Source: an uncultured Microbacterium sp. (GTDB taxonomy: Bacteria > Actinomycetota > Actinomycetes > Actinomycetales > Microbacteriaceae). Taken from it: a DNA stretch of 64,000 nt. The first letter of the stretch is position 1. Each line of letters begins with the position of its first letter. Position numbers and translations under genes: made by a program. The notes under the pieces were generated by a model. The model did not search any database and was not told the DNA's origin. It saw only the letters and a list, made by a program, of their open reading frames with translations. Below are positions 8,477 through 16,390 of this stretch, one piece after another. The DNA is taken from NCBI RefSeq assembly GCF_947489255.1, contig NZ_CANLCY010000005.1, forward strand, positions 372,001-436,000, read 5' to 3'.

Positions 8477-9444
8477 GACCCCGCCTCCCCCACGCACCGC
8501 ACGACCTGCGTGCCGAGCGCGCCGATGGTCCCGGTCATGACGTCGCCGTCGCGCAGGAACCTCTTCCAGTGCTGCCCGTTGCCGGCGGGGCTGCCGGTCA
8601 GCAGCAGGTCGCCGGGCAGCAGGGGGTGGGTCTGCGACGCCGCCGAGACGAGGGCGGGAACGTCGAAGAGGAGGTCGGAGGTGTTGGCATCCTGCATCAC
8701 CTGCCCGTTCAGCTCGAGACGCACCGCGGTGTCGGCGGGGTCGACGAAGCGCGCGGGGACGAGGAGGGGTCCGGTCGGCAGGAACCCGGGGGCGTTCTTG
8801 GCCCGGTACCAGTCGGTGCCGATCTCCTTCATGTCCTTGCGGAAGACGAGGTCGCGCGTCGTGATGTCGTTGACGATCGTGTATCCGGCGACGTGGTCGA
8901 GGGCGTCTTCGCGCGAGACCCGGAAGGCCTCCTTGCCGATCACGACGGCGAGCTCGAGCTCCCAGTCGTGCACCTCGCTGGAGGCGGGGAGCACGAGCGG
9001 CACGTCGTCGCCGACGACGCACGCGGGGAGCCCGATGAAGAAGTACGGCTCACCGCTGCGCGCGCGCTCGTCCATCATCTCGGCGGCGAAGGCGTGCGCC
9101 TCCCCAGGCGTGCGATCGGTGTTCTGCGTCAGTCCCGCCGCCACGAGCTGGATGACGTGCTCGCGGTAGTTGGCGCCGGTCTGCAGCACCTGGCGGGGCT
9201 CGACGGGCGCCGTGAGGGTGACATCCGAGAGCGGATGCCACTCCCCCGGCGCCTCGTCCCGAGCCGAGGCCAGGGCGTCGAGGCGATCCCAGTCGGGGTC
9301 GGCGAGGAAGGCGTTCAGACCCCCACCCAGTTCGTCGGCGGTGAGCGCGCGGATGCGGTCTCCGGCGACGAGACCGATGCGCACGGCATCCGCCTCACGG
9401 AAGCGCGCGAGCGCGAAGGGTGCAGTCGTCATGGTGGTGCTCAC
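8473..9444 (-). CDS. Fumarylacetoacetate hydrolase family hydrolase 2
   Basis: 323 aa. Conserved FAH landmarks are YFFIGLPACVVG, the acidic ligands in HDWELELAVVIG, the YTIVNDITTRDLVFRKD segment and LLTGSPAGNG. The N-terminal RQVLQTGANYREHV is the usual lead-in loop. It shares fold but little sequence with the other FAH gene of this operon, so the two likely act on different intermediates, for example hydration or decarboxylation followed by acylpyruvate cleavage. A GTG at 9444 opens the frame, but a GGGGAAAG element sits better for the in-frame ATG at 9432, so the protein may be four residues shorter. It follows the dioxygenase gene by 22 bp and is coupled to the cyclase gene by a GTGA overlap. 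Confidence 0.85.
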   Translation of the reverse strand: MSTTMTTAPFALARFREADAVRIGLVAGDRIRALTADELGGGLNAFLADPDWDRLDALASARDEAPGEWHPLSDVTLTAPVEPRQVLQTGANYREHVIQLVAAGLTQNTDRTPGEAHAFAAEMMDERARSGEPYFFIGLPACVVGDDVPLVLPASSEVHDWELELAVVIGKEAFRVSREDALDHVAGYTIVNDITTRDLVFRKDMKEIGTDWYRAKNAPGFLPTGPLLVPARFVDPADTAVRLELNGQVMQDANTSDLLFDVPALVSAASQTHPLLPGDLLLTGSPAGNGQHWKRFLRDGDVMTGTIGALGTQVVRCVGEAGS

Positions 9445-9466
9445 TTTCCCCGACCGGGATCTTCGC

Positions 9467-10483
9467 TCAGCCCCGGCCCTCGACGGCGTAGGGGTTCAGC
9501 AGGGCGTCCTTGATCTCGTCGGGCACGCCCTCTTCGGTGGCGCTGGGGCCGTCGGCGGGCGGGAACGACTCGGTCATCGACATCGGCATGCGGCCGTTGC
9601 GGTAGAAGTTGTTCGATCCCTGCGAGGGCTTCCAGGTGTTGGCCTCCCAGTCGGGCACGTAGTTGCGGTACCCGCCGGTGTTGAGCTCGATGCGCAGCGT
9701 CGAGGGCTCGCGGTAATAGAGGAACGTCTGCTCGCCGATGCCGTGGATGTTGGGGCCGTACTCGATCGGGACGCCGTTCTCCATGAGGGTGTCGGCGGCG
9801 ATGAGGAGCTCTTCGCGGGTGTCGACCCAGAAGGCGTAGTGGTTGATGCGGCCGGCGCGGCTCGAGCCGTCGAGCACGACGCCGAGGTCGTGCGACTTCT
9901 CGTTCGTCGTGAGCACGGAGAACACCGAGATCGGCGCCTCGTCGAGCACGGTGCGCGCCATGAAGCGGAAGCCGAGCGTGTCGACGTACCACTGCACGAA
10001 CGCGTCGACGTCCTGCGTGGCGACCGTGACGTGGTCGAGCTGGCGCGGGGCGCCCGCGACGGGGCTGCGCTTCTCGGGACGGTCGGGGAAGATCGACGCG
10101 GTGTGCGGCTCGGCGCGATGGCGCTCGACGTCCCAGTGCAGGGTCATGTTGTGGCCGAACGGGCCGGTGAAGCGGAACGCCCGGCCGATGCCGCGGCCCT
10201 CGAACCACTCGCCCTCGATGCCGGCGGCCTGCACGCGCTTCGCGGCTTCCTCCAGCGCCTCGGCCGACGAGGTGCGCCAGGCCATGGTCTCGAGCGAGGG
10301 CTCGTCGCCGTGCGCGACGACGACGGAGTAGGCGTAATAGTCGCCCCAGCAGCGGAGGTAGACGCGGCCGTCCTCGCGAGCGACCTCGGTCAGACCGACC
10401 TGGTTGACGTAGAAGTCCACCGACGCCTCGACATCCGGAGTCGTGATCGCGACGAACGACAGATGAGAGAGAAGCTTGATCAT
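9467..10483 (-). CDS. Extradiol (catechol 2,3-type) ring-cleavage dioxygenase, VOC superfamily
   Basis: The 338-aa length and two-module layout match type I extradiol dioxygenases: module 1 (about 8-130) and module 2 (about 148-275). The Fe(II) ligands are visible in the second module: His151 in LDHVTVA, His215 in INHYAFWV and Glu266 in LRIELNTG. These enzymes open a catechol ring next to the two hydroxyls. The gene is first in the seven-gene minus-strand operon and has a good AAAGGA site before its ATG. A 235-bp intergenic region upstream holds two inverted repeats that may control the operon. The substrate is probably an aromatic ring made dihydroxy by the operon monooxygenase. Confidence 0.9.
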   Translation of the reverse strand: MIKLLSHLSFVAITTPDVEASVDFYVNQVGLTEVAREDGRVYLRCWGDYYAYSVVVAHGDEPSLETMAWRTSSAEALEEAAKRVQAAGIEGEWFEGRGIGRAFRFTGPFGHNMTLHWDVERHRAEPHTASIFPDRPEKRSPVAGAPRQLDHVTVATQDVDAFVQWYVDTLGFRFMARTVLDEAPISVFSVLTTNEKSHDLGVVLDGSSRAGRINHYAFWVDTREELLIAADTLMENGVPIEYGPNIHGIGEQTFLYYREPSTLRIELNTGGYRNYVPDWEANTWKPSQGSNNFYRNGRMPMSMTESFPPADGPSATEEGVPDEIKDALLNPYAVEGRG

Positions 10484-10538
10484 CTTCGATCCTTTCGGGT
10501 GAGACGGGTCGTTCCGGCTCTTCTTCCACTATCCGACC

Positions 10539-10598
10539 GAAGTACGTATCAGGGAAGCCGATCCCGTGGATGCCGCGCATCGGTGTGCCTGATACTTC
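10539..10598. promoter_or_regulatory. Inverted repeat upstream of the ring-cleavage operon
   Basis: GTATCAGG (10546-10553) and CCTGATAC (10588-10595) are perfect 8-bp arms 34 bp apart; the match extends outward to GAAGTA and TACTTC, with a 4-bp CGTA insertion on the left. The pair lies 60-115 bp upstream of the dioxygenase start and may be a double operator. No regulator can be assigned. Confidence 0.4.
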
Positions 10599-10647
10599 GC
10601 CGCTGTGCCCGGCTCGGCGGGGGACCTCGTCCCCTTTCTGGCGGTGC

Positions 10648-10700
10648 ATGTCCCAGAAGTGGTCACTTGGGCGGCATCCAACCCACCAAAAGTGGGACAT
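10648..10700. promoter_or_regulatory. Inverted repeat ATGTCCCA ... TGGGACAT between convergent/tandem minus-strand genes
   Basis: Perfect 8-bp arms at 10648-10655 and 10693-10700 separated by 37 bp. Imperfect extensions (AGTGG and CCAAAAGT) follow inward. It could be a hairpin ending transcription of the 10719-12484 genes or a second regulatory dyad for the operon that follows. No T-run is present to mark it as a terminator. Confidence 0.35.
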
Positions 10701-10718
10701 TGCATCGCCGGGGCAGCG

Positions 10719-11441
10719 TCAGGAGAGAGCGGCGGCGGCGTCATCCGCGGCGAGATCGGACAGGTCGCTGAGTACCGTCCCCTCCCCGGCGTCCAGGATG
10801 CGGCGGAGGGCGAGACGCTCGGGCGACTCGCGGCGCGCGCGGGACGTACGGCGGCCCTCCTCGTCGTCGAACGCGACCTCGTGCAGCGGCGACGCGCTAT
10901 CGACGCGCACCTCGACGCGCCGCGGCCCGAGCGCGGTCGCGGTGAGGGCCCCGCCCACGCCGCCCCCGATCGCGCGGGTGATGCTCGCCCCCACCCCGGC
11001 CTCGCTCCGCACGGCGAGGGTCGTCGCGCGTTCGGTGTCGGCTCTCGAGAGGGCGCGCACGGGGCCGCCGGCCAGCACGCGCGCCCAGCCGACCGCGTCA
11101 CGCAGCACCGTCGCGGCATCCGTCCGTCCGCTCCACGCATCCACGACCACGTGCCGCGTCGTCTCGACGGCGCCGATCGCGTCGGCGACGACGTCGGGGC
11201 GCAGGCGCCGGCGCACGACCACGACCGGCATGCGAAGCGCGATAAGACCCTCGTGCACCTCCGTCGGCGCGGGTTCGGGCTCGTCGACGATGAACGCCGC
11301 CGCCCCCTCGAGCCGCTCCCACCAGGCGCCCCACCCCTCGACCACCCGGATCGCGTCAGCCCCGCCACCCGGCCGCACGCGCGGGGCGAGCTCGGCCACG
11401 GCCGCGCGATAGGCGGCGAGGCCGGTGCGCACGGCGCTCAC
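10719..11441 (-). CDS. Conserved-looking protein of unknown function coupled to a Gfo/Idh/MocA gene
   Basis: 240 aa from a GTG at 11441 that overlaps the stop of the oxidoreductase upstream (GTGA). I do not recognise a family. The protein is soluble and rich in Ala/Val/Arg. It has a hydrophobic strand-turn pattern (MPVVVVRRRL, HVVVDAWSG) suggestive of an alpha/beta fold and one GGGVGGAL glycine stretch near residue 175. No signal peptide, metal-ligand cluster or nucleotide-binding motif is evident. Tight coupling suggests that it works with, or on the product of, the neighbouring oxidoreductase. Codon use is like its neighbours. Confidence 0.6.
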   Translation of the reverse strand: MSAVRTGLAAYRAAVAELAPRVRPGGGADAIRVVEGWGAWWERLEGAAAFIVDEPEPAPTEVHEGLIALRMPVVVVRRRLRPDVVADAIGAVETTRHVVVDAWSGRTDAATVLRDAVGWARVLAGGPVRALSRADTERATTLAVRSEAGVGASITRAIGGGVGGALTATALGPRRVEVRVDSASPLHEVAFDDEEGRRTSRARRESPERLALRRILDAGEGTVLSDLSDLAADDAAAALS

Positions 11442-12484
11442 CGCGTGCCTCCCGCCCGCACCGCCACGGCCGCCTGGTCGGCGATCGCCATCACGAACGC
11501 CGCGTCGGCGCGCAGCTCGTCGTACTCCATGGCCGCCTCCCCCCGCAGCAGCGCGGCGAGCGCGCGCCACTCCACCTCGTATCCGTCCCGCCGGTCCACC
11601 GGGTACGCCGTCTGCACGCCCTGCGCGTCGCGCACGGTGGTGCGCGCTCCCCCGACGTGCACGAACGGCGGGGGGAACTCCACGTCGACGCGGGCCCCCG
11701 CGGTGGCCACGCTCACCGTCCACAGCGAGTCGGCGCCCTCCGGCAGCATGACGGCCGTGAACCGTACGAGGGCCCCGTCGGCGCGGAGGGCGAGGTCGAA
11801 GCCGATCGGCGCCACGGGTCGCGCCCACACCAGCTCGGGCGTCGCGGGAACGAGATCGCGGACCAGGGGCAGGTCGTGCACGCCCAAGCCCGCGATGAGC
11901 CGACGCACGATCGCGGCGCTGCGCTCGGGATCGTCGAGGTCGAGCGGCGGGCGCGGCGCCGCAGGCCCGGCCGGCAGGGGCTCTCCCATCGTGAGGGCGT
12001 GATACCGGTCGTTCGGCGAGAGGCAGAGCGTCACCGTCACCGACGAGATACGCCCGTCGATGGCGTGCAGGTGGTGGGTCGCCTTGGCCCAGGCCGGATC
12101 GAAGAGGTGGTTCGTCCCGACGACGAGCAGCGCCCCCACCGCGGCGCACTCCTCGACCAGACGGTCGGCGTCGTCGGCGGTGTCGGCCAGGGGCTTCTCG
12201 ACGAAGATCGCGCGGCGGCCCGCAGCCAGGGCGGCGCGCACGTGCTCCGCGTGCCGCGCGGGCGGACTGCAGATCGCCACGACGTCGACCTCGGGGTCGG
12301 CGAGGAGGGCGTCCACCCCCGTCGACGCGCGCGCCCCGAACCGATCGGCGATGACGGCCGCGCGGCCGCTCCCCGCGTCGCTGACGTGCACCAGCCGGAA
12401 GTCCTCGCTCACACGGGCGAGGGTCGGCGCGTGCAGCGCCGCGACGCCCGGACCCGAACCGATGATCCCCACGCCCCACGTCAT
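11438..12484 (-). CDS. Gfo/Idh/MocA family oxidoreductase 1
   Basis: The 348-aa protein has the N-terminal NAD(P) fold GIIGSGPGVAA, the DVVAICSPPARHAEHV strand-helix and the family signature FVEKPLAD, with the Lys that assists hydride transfer in EKP. A conserved VVGTNHLFDPAW segment and GVHDLPLVRDL, containing the catalytic-helix histidine, follow. Such enzymes oxidise or reduce sugar, inositol or keto-sugar carbons. It is transcribed divergently from the ROK regulator, and the shared 109-bp interval contains the perfect dyad at 12501-12523, only 17 bp from this start. It may process the 3-keto sugar released by C-deglycosidases, or act as a DgpA-type glycoside oxidase; the sequence alone does not decide. 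Confidence 0.85.
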   Translation of the reverse strand: MTWGVGIIGSGPGVAALHAPTLARVSEDFRLVHVSDAGSGRAAVIADRFGARASTGVDALLADPEVDVVAICSPPARHAEHVRAALAAGRRAIFVEKPLADTADDADRLVEECAAVGALLVVGTNHLFDPAWAKATHHLHAIDGRISSVTVTLCLSPNDRYHALTMGEPLPAGPAAPRPPLDLDDPERSAAIVRRLIAGLGVHDLPLVRDLVPATPELVWARPVAPIGFDLALRADGALVRFTAVMLPEGADSLWTVSVATAGARVDVEFPPPFVHVGGARTTVRDAQGVQTAYPVDRRDGYEVEWRALAALLRGEAAMEYDELRADAAFVMAIADQAAVAVRAGGTR

Positions 12485-12500
12485 GTCGGCCCCTTCGCCA

Positions 12501-12523
12501 CTTCAGCCTGAAAAATACTGAAG
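12501..12523. promoter_or_regulatory. Operator-like dyad, site 2 (CTTCAG-N11-CTGAAG)
   Basis: Perfect 6-bp inverted arms with an 11-bp A/T-rich spacer, centred between the divergent oxidoreductase and ROK genes. Same 23-bp geometry as the sites at 3483, 13863, 25767 and 38944. Its position fits autoregulation by the ROK protein. Confidence 0.6.
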
Positions 12524-12593
12524 TCGGAGACTAATGAACCATAGATGCGCGAAATCCGGCAGGGTCGGGCCCGTCCTGTGTGAGGATCAACGC

Positions 12594-13862
12594 ATGGCGA
12601 ACGTGTCTACCCTCCGCTTCGGCGCACAGACCGACGAGGTCACGAGCCTGCTGCGCATCGTCAACATGGTCCGCGTCGGCGACGCCGTCACGCGCCCCGA
12701 GATCGGCCGCATCACCGGACTCGGGCGCGGCGTCGTCGCCCAGCGCGTCGATCGCGCCGTCGAGATGGGCTTCCTCGAGGATGCCGAGTACGCCCCCTCC
12801 TCGGGAGGGCGGGCGCCGCGCACCCTGCGCTTCCGCGCCGAGCGCGGCCGCATCGTCGTGTGCGCCCTCGGGGGCCTGCACATCCATGTCGGCGTGACCG
12901 ACCTCGACGGCGCGATCCTCGACGAGGCGCACCAGGCGTGGGACATCTCCCGCGGACCCGACGAGACCCTCCGCACGGCGACGTCGATGGTCGACGATCT
13001 GCTCGCGCGGGGCGACGGCATCCCGGTGTGGGCCCTGGTGGTCGGCCTGCCCGGCCCCGTCGACTTCGAGACCGGCCGGCCCGTCGCGCCGCCGATCATG
13101 CCCGGCTGGAACGATTACGACGTGCGCACGGTCTTCGAGCAGCGCTACGACGCCCCCGTCTGGGTCGACAACGACGTCAACCTCCTCGCCGCCGCTGAGC
13201 GTTCGCGCCGCCGCGACGAGGCCGTCGACCTCATCTACTGCAAGGTCGGGACCGGCATCGGCGCGGGCCTGGTCTCGCACGGGCGCCTGCACCGCGGCGC
13301 GAACGGTGCGGCGGGTGACATGGGCCACGTCCGCGTCCCGGGCGCCGAGCAGGTGTGCCGCTGCGGCAAGGTCGGGTGCCTCGAAGCCGTCGCTGGCGGG
13401 TGGGCCCTCGTGCGCGACGCGGGCGCCGCGATCGCGGACGGCGCCACGGGGCCGCTCGCCGAGGCCGTGGCATCCGGTGACACCCTGACGCTGGAGAAGA
13501 TCACCCGTGCGGCGGGTCGCGGCGACGCCCTGGCCATCTCTCTCGTGCAGGCCTCGGCCCGTCAGGTCGGCGAGGCCGTGGCCGCCCTGGTGAACATGTT
13601 CAACCCCGGGGTGATCGTGGTGGGCGGGGCCGTCGCGTCGACGGGTGAACTCTTCCTCGCCGAGGTGCGGCAGCGCGTCTACGAGCTGTCGCTCCCGCTC
13701 GCGACGCGCGACCTCGCGATCAAGACGAGCGAGAACGACTCCCGCGAGCCGCTGCGCGGGGGCGTGGACCTCGCGAAGGAGCAGCTGTTCGAGCTGAGCC
13801 TGCCCCGGTGGTTCGCGGAGGGTCGCCCCACGGTGGCAGCCGTGCACGGAGCCCACGGCTAA
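12594..13862 (+). CDS. ROK-family transcriptional regulator
   Basis: 422 aa. Residues 15-65 form a winged HTH (TSLLRIVNMVRVG, TRPEIGRITGLGRGVVAQRVD). The rest is the ROK sugar-kinase-like domain with VWVDNDVNLLA, GTGIGAGLV and the zinc-binding signature GDMGHVRV plus CRCGKVGCLE (His245, Cys255, Cys257, Cys262). ROK repressors sense sugars. An in-frame ATG at 12534 would add 20 residues, but GAGGATCAACGC before 12594 gives the better ribosome site, and the longer start would lie next to the operator. Dyads of one type lie just upstream (12501) and immediately after the stop (13863), and three more sit at catabolic promoters, so it is the best candidate for the regulator of the C-glycoside regulon. 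The ligand is unknown. Confidence 0.9.
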   Translation: MANVSTLRFGAQTDEVTSLLRIVNMVRVGDAVTRPEIGRITGLGRGVVAQRVDRAVEMGFLEDAEYAPSSGGRAPRTLRFRAERGRIVVCALGGLHIHVGVTDLDGAILDEAHQAWDISRGPDETLRTATSMVDDLLARGDGIPVWALVVGLPGPVDFETGRPVAPPIMPGWNDYDVRTVFEQRYDAPVWVDNDVNLLAAAERSRRRDEAVDLIYCKVGTGIGAGLVSHGRLHRGANGAAGDMGHVRVPGAEQVCRCGKVGCLEAVAGGWALVRDAGAAIADGATGPLAEAVASGDTLTLEKITRAAGRGDALAISLVQASARQVGEAVAALVNMFNPGVIVVGGAVASTGELFLAEVRQRVYELSLPLATRDLAIKTSENDSREPLRGGVDLAKEQLFELSLPRWFAEGRPTVAAVHGAHG

Positions 13863-13885
13863 CTTCTGGCTTTTTTCGACGTTAG
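13863..13885. promoter_or_regulatory. Operator-like dyad, site 3 (CTTCTG-N11-CGTTAG)
   Basis: It starts at the base after the ROK stop codon and ends 59 bp before the CarC-type gene. The spacer TTTTTTCGA part nearly equals that of site 5 (38944). Imperfect arms (CTTCTG against CTAACG), same 23-bp length. Confidence 0.55.
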
Positions 13886-13944
13886 TCGTTAGATTATGTG
13901 CGGAAGCACGCCGTCGGCGTGCGTGACACGAGGACGTGCCCGCC

Positions 13945-14358
13945 ATGACCCTTTCCGCCCTACGCGACGACGCCCTGCGGGTGCGCGCCGAGCGCACCGA
14001 GGTGCGGGTGTCGCTGCCGTGGATCCGCTCGCTGCCGCTGGCGAGCCTGCTCGACGTCGCCCTCCGCATCGACGGCGCGCCGTGCGACCCCGCGGTCGCG
14101 CTCGGCGCCCGCCGGATCTCCCCGGCCGAGCTGTCCGCCGAGGACGCGTGGTGGCACCTCCAGGATCGCGTGGTGCTGGAGATCCCGGATGCCGTGTCCC
14201 CCGGCATCCACGAGGTGACGGTGTCGTTCCGCCTCGAGATCCCCTACCTGCCCGGCGGACCCGCGGAACCGCTGCGCCTGCCGTTCTCGTTCACCCGTGA
14301 CCTGGTCGCGGATGCCGCCGCCGCGAGCGTCTCGCTCGACGTGGGGAGCGCCGCATGA
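13945..14358 (+). CDS. CarC-like C-deglycosidase beta subunit (DUF6379-type), first plus-strand pair
   Basis: 137 aa. It has the hallmark of the small C-glycoside deglycosidase subunit: a beta-rich fold with the signature LPWIRSLPLASL (cf. LPWYRSLWLS in the paralogs at 22.1 and 37.5 kb), the WWHLQDRVVL strand in the middle and LEIPYLP near the end. In characterised CarBC/DgpBC enzymes the small subunit packs on the TIM-barrel subunit and contributes to the active site. The ATG at 13945 was preferred over a GTG at 13936 because GAGGA ends only about 2 bp before the GTG but at a normal distance from the ATG. It overlaps the partner gene by 4 bp (ATGA), as expected for a heteromer. Confidence 0.75.
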   Translation: MTLSALRDDALRVRAERTEVRVSLPWIRSLPLASLLDVALRIDGAPCDPAVALGARRISPAELSAEDAWWHLQDRVVLEIPDAVSPGIHEVTVSFRLEIPYLPGGPAEPLRLPFSFTRDLVADAAAASVSLDVGSAA

Positions 14359-15344
14359 CCCTCCCCGCCACCTGGACCCTCTCGGCCAGCGCCTTCAACC
14401 TCACCCCCGAGGTCATCCGCGCCGAGCGCACCGCCCCCGACCTCGCCCTCACGCTCGTCGAGCGCCGCATCGCGCGGGCGATCGAGATCGAGCTGGGGCA
14501 GATGTGGCGCGGCTTCCCCGCCCCCGACCTCACCGACGCCGAGGCCTTCCGCGATCGGCTCGCCGCGGCCGGGGGACGCGTGAGCATCGTCGGCGTCAGC
14601 ATCGACGAGTTCGATCGCGCCCGACGGCGGACGGATGCCGAACGCCGGGCCTTCCTCGAACCGCAACTGCGCGCGGCCGCCGCCGTCGGCGCCGCGGGCG
14701 TGCGCCTGCCGATCGGCCAGGCCGGGGCCCTGCTCGACGATCTCGTCCCCCTGCTCGAGGAGCTCGACCTCGTGCTGTTCGAGGAGGCCCAGGGACACGA
14801 GACGCCCGCCCTCCGCCCCGACGCGTACGCGCGCATCGCGGCCCTCGACACCCCGCACGTGCGCCTGCTGCTCGACATCAGCATGCTCATGCCGGCGCTC
14901 CCGGTCACGTACCTGGAGCGGCTCGAGGGGGGCGGCATCCCGGCCGACCTCGTGCGCCGTCTGCGCGACGAGTGGCGCGACCCGGCGACCCACGGCGCGG
15001 TGCTCGATCTCCTGCACAGCGGAGGCGTCCCCGGACCCGTGCACACCCTGTACATGAACCTGCTCGTGCGCTTCGGGCGCGCGCAGCTCGCCGACCTGGC
15101 ATCCGTCCTCCCCCTCCTCGGTGCGGTGCACCTGAAGTTCTGGGACCTCGACGACGCCGACCACCGACTTTCCGACCCCCTTCGCGATGTGGGCGCAGCC
15201 CTCGCCGCGACGGGCTTCACCGGCACGCTCTGCAGCGAGTGGGGCGGCCAGGAGTGGCTCGACGACGACCCGTGGGAGATGACCTCGCGTCATCTGTCGT
15301 TGGCCGCCGTCGCCCTCTCCGACCGCTCGAACCCTCCCGCGTGA
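14355..15344 (+). CDS. CarB-like TIM-barrel subunit (xylose-isomerase-like), partner of the gene before it
   Basis: 329 aa. The metal-binding sequence of the xylose-isomerase-like barrel can be followed: Glu144 in LFEEAQGHE, Asp174 in LLLDISML, His259 in GAVHLKFWDL and Glu295 in CSEWGGQEW. The HxKFxD and SEW-G pairs are the same as in the CarB-like proteins of the window (HAKFYDI, SSEWEGH). The N-terminal half is divergent and the protein lacks the NLDMGRR-DRDMTPDEE stretch of the others. So this pair may act on a different C-glycoside or a different bond. It is translationally coupled to the CarC-like gene. The stop codon lies inside the left arm of a 28-bp inverted repeat. Confidence 0.7.
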   Translation: MTLPATWTLSASAFNLTPEVIRAERTAPDLALTLVERRIARAIEIELGQMWRGFPAPDLTDAEAFRDRLAAAGGRVSIVGVSIDEFDRARRRTDAERRAFLEPQLRAAAAVGAAGVRLPIGQAGALLDDLVPLLEELDLVLFEEAQGHETPALRPDAYARIAALDTPHVRLLLDISMLMPALPVTYLERLEGGGIPADLVRRLRDEWRDPATHGAVLDLLHSGGVPGPVHTLYMNLLVRFGRAQLADLASVLPLLGAVHLKFWDLDDADHRLSDPLRDVGAALAATGFTGTLCSEWGGQEWLDDDPWEMTSRHLSLAAVALSDRSNPPA

Positions 15345-15402
15345 GGTGCCAGGTCGTGTCGCTTCGCGCACGCTCGAAGCGACACGACCTGGTACCTCAC
15401 GC
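15339..15402. repeat. Long inverted repeat (28-bp arms, 8-bp loop), element family A
   Basis: Arms 15339-15366 and 15375-15402 match at 27 of 28 positions around the loop CGCACGCT. The left arm begins GCGTGAGG, so the TGA stop of the preceding gene is part of the repeat. A related element at 38993-39054 shares the outer GTGAG...GCCA and the inner TGTCGCTT/AAGCGACA core. It may also serve as a transcription attenuator. Confidence 0.85.
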
Positions 15403-15430
15403 GCTCGCACGTCGAAAGAAGGAGCACGTG

Positions 15431-16390
15431 ATGACCGACCGGCCCATCAAATGGAGCTACATGGACCACTGGCGGGCCAACGGCCCCGCAGGGCCTCACG
15501 ACCAGTGGCAGTCCAAGCTGGCGATGAAGCGCTTCCTGCAGCAGGTCGCCGCCGTCGGCTTCGACGCGATCGACACCTTCGACTTCCGCATCTGGCAGAT
15601 CTTCGAGCAGTACGGCTCGGTCGCGAACTACCAGGAGTTCGTGCAGGAGCAGGGCCTCGAGCGCATCGTCAACACGTTCCACGGCGTCTACTACTCCCCC
15701 GACCGCTACGCGCCCGAGGTGCCCGCGACCCACGGCACGATCCTCGAGGACTTCCAGCGCACGCTCGACATGTGGTCGGGCATCCAGCTCGACAACATCA
15801 TCGTCATGCCCGGGTCGCGCTACTTCGACGAGGCCGGCGTCCCCGACGACGGGCTCAAGCACGCCGCCGACATCTGGGGCAAGGTCGGCGAGCTCACGCA
15901 GCAGTACGGCGTCAACCTCACCTGCCACCACGAGTTCTACGCCGGCATCCGCACGCGCGACCAGATCGACCGCTTCTACTCCTACTCCGACCCGCGCTAC
16001 GTGAAGTTCTTCGTCGACACCGCGCAGCACTGCATCGCCGACGTCGACCCGGTCGACGTGTACGCGGCCCACCACGAGCGCGTGACGGGCTTCCACTTCA
16101 AGGACACCCGCCACAAAGACGTCAACGACGACTACCGGATGTTCCCGGATGCCGAGGTCTCGGCGAAGACGACGGAGAAGTGGTTCTACGAGATGGGCAC
16201 CGACGAGGGCCTCGTCGACTTCGAGGCGATGATGCGCTCGGTGCGCGACCACGGCTACACCGGCTGGATCAGCGTCGAGCACGACAAGGCCGACAAGCTC
16301 GGCGGCGACTACGCCGAGAGCACCGCGATCTCACGCTGGTACGCCAAGAACGTGCTGGACGGCATCTACTCCGAGGAGGTCGCGCGATGA
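15431..16390 (+). CDS. Sugar phosphate isomerase/epimerase-like TIM barrel
   Basis: 319 aa, xylose-isomerase-like barrel. The candidate ligands are Glu in CHHEFYAG, Asp in KFFVDTAQH, His in TGFHFKDTRH and Glu in WISVEHDKAD. The FHFKDTRHKD run, with KD after the ligand histidine, is the form common to IolE and hydroxypyruvate-isomerase-like enzymes rather than CarB. GAAGGAG 9 bp upstream supports the ATG at 15431. It follows the CarBC-like pair by 86 bp, across the long inverted repeat, and overlaps the next barrel gene by 4 bp. It probably isomerises or epimerises the released keto-sugar; this is inferred from context. Confidence 0.8.
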   Translation: MTDRPIKWSYMDHWRANGPAGPHDQWQSKLAMKRFLQQVAAVGFDAIDTFDFRIWQIFEQYGSVANYQEFVQEQGLERIVNTFHGVYYSPDRYAPEVPATHGTILEDFQRTLDMWSGIQLDNIIVMPGSRYFDEAGVPDDGLKHAADIWGKVGELTQQYGVNLTCHHEFYAGIRTRDQIDRFYSYSDPRYVKFFVDTAQHCIADVDPVDVYAAHHERVTGFHFKDTRHKDVNDDYRMFPDAEVSAKTTEKWFYEMGTDEGLVDFEAMMRSVRDHGYTGWISVEHDKADKLGGDYAESTAISRWYAKNVLDGIYSEEVAR

